The notes under the pieces were generated by a model, which made no database searches, was not told the DNA's origin, and worked only from the letters and a program-made list of their open reading frames with translations. From NCBI GenBank assembly GCA_033239125.1, contig BSWB01000005.1, positions 22,187,447 through 22,251,446 of the forward strand: 64,000 bases of DNA. Reading direction: 5' to 3'. Positions 1 through 8,279 of the stretch are shown piece after piece. A program made the position numbers and the translations under genes. Every line of letters begins with the position of its first letter. The first letter of the stretch is position 1. The DNA comes from Fagopyrum homotropicum (Eukaryota > Streptophyta > Magnoliopsida > Caryophyllales > Polygonaceae).

Positions 1-286
1 TATGTAAACTATCTATTTTAAAATATCTTTCTATATACATTTTAACATATCATTTTATTATCTTTTACTTTTCCTTATTCTATGTCATCTAACACTTTAC
101 ATTTATAATTTTTCAAATATATTTATTTTATAATTAAATGCATAGTAATATATAATTACTAAATCACTCATTGTTCTATACATTTGTGTATATTAAACTT
201 GTTACTCTGAAAAGTAATATTCTAATTATATTTATTTTTAAATTAAACTTCAATTAAACACGAATGATGAGGAACATATGATTTAG
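1..286. other. AT-rich intron of the receptor kinase gene
   Basis: Very AT-rich sequence with no supportable coding potential. It ends in a splice-acceptor-like AG at 285-286, directly before an exon that reads into a malectin-like domain, so it is read as intron. The exons for the signal peptide and the first half of the malectin-like domain must lie to the left of the window. Confidence 0.6.
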
Positions 287-3205
287 GTACAAGGATGATA
301 TTTTTGATCGCATCTGGTCTGCTGGAAAACTGAATGAATCAACCACCATATCAACTTCATTTGATGTGGATGCTTCCTCCAACTCGTACAGACTACCTTC
401 TTTAGCTATGAGAGCAGCAACGACAACTGAAGACGAAGATGATCCATTGGTGATACCCTTAGATATCTTAGTTCCAGTAGACGCCAATTCCACCTCACAG
501 TTTTACATCTATCTCCACTTTGCGGAGGTTCTGAAGCTCAGTGCTAATGAGACTAGGGAGTTCTCAATTAACGTCAATGGGGAGCTCTCCGACGAGCCTT
601 ATTCTCCGAACTACTTAGTGGCTGGCACCCTCGGTCATTTTTTACCTATACGTGGTTCGGGGATCAATATTACCTTGGAAAAGACAGCACGATCCACCCT
701 TCCTCCCATTATTAACGCCTTGGAGTATTTTATGGTGAAAGAACTCTTTCAAGCACTCACAAATAATGATGATGGTATGATCTACTACCTTTGCTACTCA
801 TTCAGTCATAATGCAGAGGAAAGCCAAGTCATTATCCTCTTGGTTAATGTTATTTTCAGTTGATGCTGTCTATAGAATTAAGTCAACCTACAGATTATCA
901 AAGAACTGGCAAGGAGATCCATGCCTTCCACGGAGTTACATGTGGGACGGTGTAAACTGCAGCTTCACAAATCTCAATACCCCAAACATAATCACATTGT
1001 AAGATCTAGCTCATAATCGTCTAACTTTCTCTTCTACATATTAACCCAGGTGTTCAATCTTACAGGGATTTGTCATCCACTGGGTTAAGCGGCAATATTT
1101 CACCTTCATTCTCAGATCTTACATCGCTGCAAATCTTGTAAAGCTCCCTCTATTCGTATTTGAACTCTTCCTGCTCTTCTGAATTTTTGTATAGTACTTG
1201 AAGTCATTTTCCATGCTAGGGATCTGTCAAACAATAGCTTAACTGGGGCGATTCCTGAATCACTAGCAGCGCTTCCATCTTTGAGAATCCTGTAAGCTAC
1301 TATCAATAAGTTGCCCTTTTGAAATCTTCTAGTTACTATGCTGATTCAAAGTGTGTGATCATAGGGATTTATCAATGAACAAGCTTACAGGTTCAGTTCC
1401 ACAAGCTTTGTTGGAAAAAGCAGAAAAAGGACAGCTCACTTTGAGGTCAGATTGATCTTCACATTCTGAAATAATCCTTTCCAGCCAGTTACTGTGTTTT
1501 TCCATGCAATTCTACACAGATAGCAATACTGACATTTCATATGCTGATTTGGTCTTGTCTTTCTGACAGTTTGAGTGGTAACTCTGATCTTTGTTCGAGT
1601 TCAACTTGCACTTCTAGAGGGAAAAAAAGTCTTGTTCTTCCTGTTGTGGCATCAATTGGTGCATGTATAGGCCTTTTAGTTGTTCTTGGTATCTTGTATC
1701 TTATCAAAGCAAAGAAATCAGGTACATATATAGCTCTGATTGTTTTAATAACTTTTTGCACCAAGTTAACTACTTGTATTTCATTCTGTCAGCCGGACCA
1801 AAAACTACTACAGAACAAAAGGCTCTTCTACATCAACTTGCTTACCACAAAAATGATAAAGGGATAAAACGGTATTCTTACTCTGAGGTCATCGATATGA
1901 CAAAAGGATTTGAAAGGGAGCTCGGCAAAGGTGGATTTGGAATTGTCTACTATGGGTGCTTGAATGATGGCACTGAACTGACTGAAGTAGCTGTTAAAAA
2001 ACTATATTCTAAAGTTCATGGTTTGGAGCAATTTAAAACCGAGGTTTGTAACTTTACCTTCTAAGACATTATTGCACCTAGGTACTCAAAACTCAAAATA
2101 CTGTTTGTATCTCTAAGAATCAAGTTAAAACATAGAAGATTGCTCAGAATGAATTTTGATAAGCAGATACCATATGTAAAAATACTGTTTGTTTCCCAAA
2201 TTGAGCTCCTGATGACAATTCACCACAAGAATCTGGTGTGCCTACTGGGGTATTGTGATGAAGGAGAGAATTTGGTGCTTATTTGTGAATACATGGCCAG
2301 TGGAAATTTGCAAAGTTTTCTGTCAGGTACATGTGCCATATTTGGATTATTTTATGTTGCTTTTGATGGATTCTATTGCCTGTTAAGAAAAATCATAACA
2401 TTTGCAAATATACAGCTCATGAACCACAAACTTGGAAGCAACGGCTTAAAATCGCAATTGGTGCAGCACAAGGTCAGCTATATGCAAGCCCAGAATTTTA
2501 TTTTCAGTAGTTTTTACCAACTATGGATAAATGTTGTTGCAGGCTTAGATTACCTGCACCATGGATGCAGACCCTCCATAGTGCACAGAGATGTGAAGAC
2601 TAGTAACATCTTATTAGATGAAAAATTTGAAGCCAAAGTGGCTGATTTTGGGGTATCTAAAATTTTCCCAGACAACTATATGTCTCATGTATCCACCAGA
2701 GTTATCGGCACACCAGGATATCTTGATCCTGAGTAAGTCTGCATATCATAAATTTGAACACCATTTCAATTATAACACTTTAAAGCTCGTCGCTCTCTTT
2801 CCTATCAGGTACATAATAACCGAACAACTAAATGAGAAGAGTGATGTTTACAGCTTTGGAGTTGTCCTGTTGGAGTTAATAACAGGCCAAACAGCGGTAA
2901 TAAAGAGCGCGGCCACTAGGATGAGCTTGGTTGAAAAGGTTAGAACCTCGGTTGAAAAATGGGACGTAGGGAGCATTGTGGATCCGAGGGTAAAAGAAAG
3001 CATACATAACCAGAATTCAGTTTGGAGGCTGATAGATGTAGCCATGGCTTGTGTGAAAAGAAGCTCCATTGAAAGGCCAACAATGAGTCACATTGTGACA
3101 TACCTGAAGGAATGCTTGGCAATGGAGATGGATGATGCTACATCTCAAGAGAGCTATAGCAGAACTGAAGACTCTACAGAGATGATGAATCCCAAGGCGA
3201 GATAG
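287..3205 (+). CDS. Malectin-like/LRR receptor-like Ser/Thr kinase, LRR-I type (5'-partial)
   Basis: Plasma-membrane receptor kinase of the plant LRR-I subfamily, missing its first exons. Exons that join in phase: 287-774, 860-998, 1066-1137, 1220-1291, 1365-1445, 1570-1721, 1793-2043, about 2206-2326, 2416-2472, 2543-2732, 2809-3205 (stop TAG). In order they encode the C-terminal half of a malectin-like domain (DRIWS), the NWQGDPC hinge, about three LRRs on separate exons, a membrane segment (GACIGLLVVLGILYL), and a kinase with GKGGFG loop, AVKKL lysine, HRDVKTSN, DFG, GTPGYLDPE and SDVYSFG. All core catalytic residues are present. In the family such kinases sense extracellular ligands and signal in immunity or senescence; the ligand here is unknown. 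Oddity: the acceptor before the 2206 exon reads AA at 2198-2199 (see findings). Element A lies 210 bp downstream. Confidence 0.9.
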
Positions 3206-3409
3206 TCATTTTCATATTCAATTATGTCTTGTTATGTACTTTCTTCTTTTTTTTTACTACCGCCAAAATATGCCCATGTCTTGTAATATATCAGCTTTTT
3301 ATAATGATATATTCTAATAGTGTTCTTGTATCAAATTAATTACTCAGTTAGAGTCGCGTACAAACGTACAACCGAGCGGGGTCGTGTGTGGATACGAGCG
3401 CACATGCAC
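3206..3409. other. 3' flank of the receptor kinase gene
   Basis: AT-rich sequence after the stop codon with T-runs and AATATA/ATAATG stretches that could serve as a plant polyadenylation region. No other gene is visible. It ends at the target-site duplication of element A. Confidence 0.5.
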
Positions 3410-3414
3410 GTTAT

Positions 3415-5250
3415 TGATAACACGATTTATGACTTAGGTTTAGGTAATCATTTAGATAGATTTCTCACTCATTCATGCATGGTTTAGCACTAATTCACGA
3501 CGTTTGCATTCAATTCACGTAATTTGTCGAGATAGACGTCTACACGGACTTGTGCATTGCTTTGTAGGTATTTCGGGGGTGTTTTGGGCATTAACCGATA
3601 CATTCGAGGGCCAAGCCTCATGGTGATACACATCCCAAGCTTTGAAGGAGCATAATTGGAGCAACAAATGACACAAAGACCAGAATTGGTGCAAGCAATG
3701 GAGCAACTCATGGCTAGACAATCATAGCATGCTTCTGCTGAAGAAAATCGGACCAACTAGCAGATAAATCGGCCGATTTTTATCTCTGGGTCGATTTTCC
3801 TGCCTTTGACAGCTTAAGTCATGTGTCCCACGATCTCTTGATCCGGCCTTGCTCTTCGTGGAGAATATAAGTGGTCCTGCAAGCTGTTGCTGAGCATCTC
3901 TCCTCTCCCACATTCTCATTCACAGCTCATCCATTGGAGGAAGATTGGGAGGAGAAGAAAACTCTCAAGGATTGAAGGAAGAAGAAGAACACCATTCTAA
4001 GAGTGATAGTGAGGTTTTGAGTGATTTTGAGTTATTTTTGGAGTCTTGGATTGAAGAACTATTGCAAGGATTGTTAGGAACGATTTGGATCTTCATTTTA
4101 GAGTTTGTAAGTCTTGCTACAACTTAGATTCAGCTGAGATTTATTGATTTTACTTGCTTATCTTTCATTATTCATCTATGAGAACCATGTATGCTTGTAT
4201 GATGATTTTGGACCTTGATATGCATACTATTGGCTAGTTTATTGTGATTCTGGAGTGATGGATTGATGGTTATGGCTTGGGTGATGATAGGATGGACTTA
4301 TATGTTAGTTTAGGATGATTTGATTGAACAAAACCTTAACCAGAGAGAAAAATCGGCCTGATCATCAGCCAGATCGGCCGATTTAGCTGTAGAACAGCCC
4401 GATTTATTCTCCTGTTGCTCTTTAAATGATGAATCTGTATGTTATGGTGTTTGGTTGTTTAAATCCTAGTGTTTATTAAGCCTAATTTAGATTAGGATCA
4501 CCTAATGCTATCAATCTAAGTTAGGGAAGAGATCTACCCGATGATTTCCGACCTTAGATACCTAAGATGATGGATACTAGGTAGTAGTGAGCCTCATAAG
4601 CCGCTATTGGATCGAGTGTGCTAGGATTATTGCTTGAGACTTCCCTATTCTGAGACTTACCTGGTAAGGAGATGGTTACCCCTTAAGTAGTATCCGGTTT
4701 GTGTAGAATTCCCTACTTTAACCCCTTGAGACCTACCCGGTAATAGGAGTTTGATGCGGGATTAGTGAAGTGAGAGACCTACCCGGTAATTACTTCCATT
4801 AGTGAAACACTCTTCCCCAACACCGCAGCTTGTCCTTAGAATCCTTAGAACCTTGAGTCCAATGCCATAACCGGAAATCTTGACCTCTAGAATCCACTTT
4901 TCTCTTTTGATCATATACTTGAGTTTTGAGTTGCTTGTTTGTTTGCTAGTTGAGTTGTTAGATTGTTTTATTGTCTTGCTTGATTTGTGATCCTTGCTTG
5001 ATCACCACAAAAACCAACCAAAAATATCGAGATTTTCATTTCTTTGTTCCTTGACCTTTTCTTTGATTAGATCCACACTATCTATGATCATTGTTTGACT
5101 CGATTTCACCTTAGCCTTTCTGTTCGACCTCGGAATACTATCCCTACTACAAACGTCCCGTACACTGCAGGTTCGCTAGGAGTTAGGATAAATATAACGA
5201 GTATAAATTTAAAGCTTATTGCGATTCACACACACATCCTGAGCGTAACA
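3415..5250 (+). repeat. 5' LTR of element A
   Basis: Direct repeat of 12997-14832, starting TG and ending CA. It contains two half/full/half palindrome clusters (3744-3798 and 4348-4406), a TATA-like box at 3866, and an acidic 60-codon ORF (3945-4127) that is intact in both LTRs. The body has several copies of a short ACCCGGTAA-like motif, also common in the LTRs of B, C and E. Confidence 0.95.
3866..3871 (+). promoter_or_regulatory. Putative TATA box of LTR A
   Basis: TATAAG in the context GAGAATATAAGTGG, about 70 bp downstream of the first palindrome cluster. The same box recurs in the 3' LTR (near 13448). By analogy with other LTR elements transcription would begin about 30 nt downstream; this is inferred from sequence only. 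Confidence 0.5.
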
Positions 5251-5256
5251 AGTTTT

Positions 5257-5274
5257 TGGCGCCGTTGCCGGGGA
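5257..5274 (+). other. Primer binding site, tRNA-Asp, element A
   Basis: TGGCGCCGTTGCCGGGGA, six bases after the LTR end. It is the reverse complement of the 3' end (with CCA) of plant tRNA-Asp(GTC). This primer is typical of Athila elements and occurs at the same place in C and E, and in mutated form in B and F. Confidence 0.9.
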
Positions 5275-5390
5275 CTAGGTCTAGATCGAGTCTATTTGTG
5301 ATTGTTTATAGTGTAGATCTTTCTTGTTGCCTTTGATCTCTCTTTGGTTTGTGTCTTTGCTTTTCAGGACATCTCTTACTCTTTAGGTGT

Positions 5391-8279
5391 ATGCGAAGAT
5401 CTCGTGGCAAGGATTTAGCTTCATTCGATCCCGAACCGGAGAAAACCCTTAGATCTAGATCCAAGAGCATTAAAAAGGGGAAAGAGATGGCCGGAAGAGA
5501 TCTCCAAGCTGAATTAGATGAGGCTTTAGAGCAAATAAGGCTAAGAGATGAGCTCTTGGAGGAAGAAAGGAGACTTGCCAATGAGAGGCAAGAAGCAACT
5601 AGGAGGGAGATTGATGAGATTAGGCAAGCCCTTGTACAAGGAGAGCTTAATCGTCAACAACCTCCACCTCCTCCACCACCACAACCGCAGCCGGTGGCAA
5701 ACATTAGGGTTGTACCCATTTCTATTGAAGAGCCACAAACCTTGGGGAGACGTATGGATCCGGCACAAAGAGCACACCGTCCGGGTGTGAACTTAGGAGA
5801 TCCCGCAGCCCACAACTACGAGCTCCGCCCTCAAGTTCTACAAATGATCCGGCATAATCAATTTGGAGGGATGGAAGGAGAGTCTCCTCATCAACACTTG
5901 ATGAACTATGAGATTTTGATGGAGACTCTTAGACCGCCTAGATTGGAGAGCAACAACCATAAGTTTAGGGCTTTCTCCTTCTCTCTTAAGGACAAGGCCT
6001 TAGCTTGGTATCAATTTATTCCACAAGGGCGAGTTGGTACTTGGGAGGAGATGACAACCGAGTTTTTGACTAAGTTCTTCCCACCTTCCAAGACTACCGA
6101 GTTAAGAGGGAAGATCAATGCCTTCGTGATGAAGGATAAAGAGAGTTTGTTCAAGTCTTGGGATAGATTCAAAGATCTTCTCCTAGACTGTCCACACCAT
6201 GGCATACCGAAAATTGAGCTATTGGAAATCTACTTCAAAGGACTTGATGAAGATAGCCAATTCAAGCTTCAATCTCTTTCCGGTGGGACTTTCATGGAGA
6301 AGCATGTGGATGATGCTTGGGAGTTTGTAGAGAAACAAGCTCTAGTGATTGAGAAATACTCCCATAGGAAGAGTGAAGGGAGAAAGGCGGGAGCATATGA
6401 GGTGAGTGAGGTCACTATGAGCAATTTCAAGCTTGACGCCATCAACAACGAGCTAAAGTCCTTGAGGGAGTTGTGTGCTACAACTTTGAAGAACCAAGTA
6501 ACTCCTCAAGTGCTCCCACAAGCTAACTTATCTTCCAAGGAGGAGGATGTGAATTACATGGGAAGGGGCAATTACAACAACTATCAAGGCCCAAGGAACT
6601 TCAACAACAACCGGCAATTCAACAATTACCGGCCCAACCACAACCATCCCGGGTTTTCCTATTCTAACCCGGATGGAGCCTTGAACCCTCCCGCTTCCAC
6701 AAACACAACTCCACCACCAAAAGCTTCACAAGAACCTCCACCCGGATTTACTCAACCTCCCAAGGATAGGACCGAAATGATGTTTGAGCAATTGCTTGGA
6801 AGGTTGAGTGGTCTTGAGAGCACGGTGACTTCAATTTCTAAAGCTCAAAAAGTGTTGGAAGCACAAGTGTTCCAAAAGGCGGGTGAAGCCCATAGAGATC
6901 CGGGAAAGCTTCCCAGAAGGACCGAAGACAACCCAAGAGGCCAAGTGTTGGCTATTACAACAAGGAGTGGGTTGAGCATGAAAGATCCCTTGCCCAAGGA
7001 CAATGCTAAAGAGAAGCAAGTGGTGATAGAGGAAGAGACTTTGCAAGGAGATGGAGGCAAGAGCAAGGATGTTGAGCCAACATATGTGGCACCGCCTCCA
7101 TACAAGCCACCACTACCATTCCCTCAATCACGAGCAAGAGCTCGCTTGGACAATCACTTTGGTAAATTCCTTGAACTAATGTCTAAATTGCATATTAACA
7201 TTCCGTTCATGGATGCTATCTTAGGTATGCCGGCATATGGCAAGTTCTTGAAGGAGATACTCTCCAACAAAAGGAAGTTGGAGGAGTATGGGGAGATAAG
7301 GATGACAAAGAGATCCTCGGAGTTGATTCAAACAATGAAGGAGGAGATGTCTCCTAAGCTAAGAGATCCGGGATCCTTTTGTGTGCCAATCGGAGTAGGA
7401 GAGGTGAAGTATGACGCCCTATGTGATCTTGGGGCAAGTGTAAGCATTATCCCGCTTGCACTTTGCAACAAGGTTGGACTAGGAGAGCCGAAGCCGGTCA
7501 AGATGACCCTTTACATGGAGGACCGCTCAATCACTCATCCAGTTGGAATCTTGGAAGATATTCCGGTGCAACTAGGGAAGTTCTATGTGCCCATAGACTT
7601 CGTTGTCTTGGACATCCCGGCGGACTATCCGGTTCCTATCATCTTGGGGAGGCCTTTCCTAGCTACTTCCGGGTGTCTAGTAGATTGCAAGAATGGGACT
7701 CTCTCCTTCAACATTGGAGAAGAGAACATCAAGTTCAAGCTGTCCACAATGATGAAAGAGCCAACCCTTGATGAAGATATATTCAACATAGTTGAAGAAG
7801 AGGAGTCTAGAGAGGTTGTGAGCTCAATCTTGCTCAAGGATCCACTTGAGAGGGTTCTTAGCTCAAGCTTGATGGAGGAAGGAGTTGAGGAGAGTGGCAA
7901 TGAAGTAATCAAGGCCTTGGATGCATTGGACGAGCTACCAAGTGTTGGATTTGAAGTGCTAGAAGAAGTGAAAAACAGGCAGAAAAATCGGATTGGAGGG
8001 ACAAAATCGGCCGATTTTTGGCCTTGTGCTGAAGTTTCATCCAGTTTGGCAAAAACAGAAACTCAGATCGACCCACCCTCAGGAAAATCGGCCGATTTTT
8101 CCTCATGGGCCGATTTTCCTGAGTCTTTTCAGCACCAACCACTTGAATGTGAGCAATCATCAAGGACTTCAAGGAGGCTTCCATGGCTTTGCAATCATCT
8201 CAACCTACATTGTATGGATCGTCTCCAACCAAAAAAGGTCCTCCTCAACTTGATCTTAAACCTCTTCCTTCTCATTTAA
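5391..8279 (+). CDS. Gag-protease polyprotein, element A
   Basis: Long open frame of 962 codons counted from ATG 5391; this start matches the conserved MRR...PEPEKT opening of B and E, while an earlier in-frame ATG (5349) lies in the leader. An N-terminal charged helical region is followed by a Pro-rich stretch and the Gag core (RRPGVNLGDP-like motif, then LRPQVL, SPHQHL, DKALAWYQ). Next come an Asn-rich tract (NYMGRGNYNNYQG) and an aspartic protease with active site DLGASVS, Asp at residue 679, and a GRPFLATSG flap-side motif. No CCHC zinc knuckle is visible. The spacer after the protease encodes KSADF at residues 872-876 and 899-903, then SWADF, from the palindromic repeat. The frame leaves the pol frame somewhere between 8110 and 8190. 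Confidence 0.85.
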   Translation: MRRSRGKDLASFDPEPEKTLRSRSKSIKKGKEMAGRDLQAELDEALEQIRLRDELLEEERRLANERQEATRREIDEIRQALVQGELNRQQPPPPPPPQPQPVANIRVVPISIEEPQTLGRRMDPAQRAHRPGVNLGDPAAHNYELRPQVLQMIRHNQFGGMEGESPHQHLMNYEILMETLRPPRLESNNHKFRAFSFSLKDKALAWYQFIPQGRVGTWEEMTTEFLTKFFPPSKTTELRGKINAFVMKDKESLFKSWDRFKDLLLDCPHHGIPKIELLEIYFKGLDEDSQFKLQSLSGGTFMEKHVDDAWEFVEKQALVIEKYSHRKSEGRKAGAYEVSEVTMSNFKLDAINNELKSLRELCATTLKNQVTPQVLPQANLSSKEEDVNYMGRGNYNNYQGPRNFNNNRQFNNYRPNHNHPGFSYSNPDGALNPPASTNTTPPPKASQEPPPGFTQPPKDRTEMMFEQLLGRLSGLESTVTSISKAQKVLEAQVFQKAGEAHRDPGKLPRRTEDNPRGQVLAITTRSGLSMKDPLPKDNAKEKQVVIEEETLQGDGGKSKDVEPTYVAPPPYKPPLPFPQSRARARLDNHFGKFLELMSKLHINIPFMDAILGMPAYGKFLKEILSNKRKLEEYGEIRMTKRSSELIQTMKEEMSPKLRDPGSFCVPIGVGEVKYDALCDLGASVSIIPLALCNKVGLGEPKPVKMTLYMEDRSITHPVGILEDIPVQLGKFYVPIDFVVLDIPADYPVPIILGRPFLATSGCLVDCKNGTLSFNIGEENIKFKLSTMMKEPTLDEDIFNIVEEEESREVVSSILLKDPLERVLSSSLMEEGVEESGNEVIKALDALDELPSVGFEVLEEVKNRQKNRIGGTKSADFWPCAEVSSSLAKTETQIDPPSGKSADFSSWADFPESFQHQPLECEQSSRTSRRLPWLCNHLNLHCMDRLQPKKVLLNLILNLFLLI

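Noticed and set aside
5257..5274. tRNA-Asp gene fragment
   Set aside because: Only the complement of the tRNA 3' end is present, directly after an LTR, so it is a primer binding site and not a tRNA gene.
6011..7105. Minus-strand ORFs within gag of element A
   Set aside because: They are shadows of a strongly supported plus-strand coding frame and match no family I recognise.
3744..8117. Palindromic repeats considered as a CRISPR-like array
   Set aside because: Spacing is irregular, copies lie kilobases apart at defined places of a eukaryotic retrotransposon, and no Cas-like genes exist.
8110..8190. Programmed frameshift between protease and pol in element A
   Set aside because: B reads protease spacer and RT in one frame, and no slippery heptamer is obvious; a simple indel is more likely.
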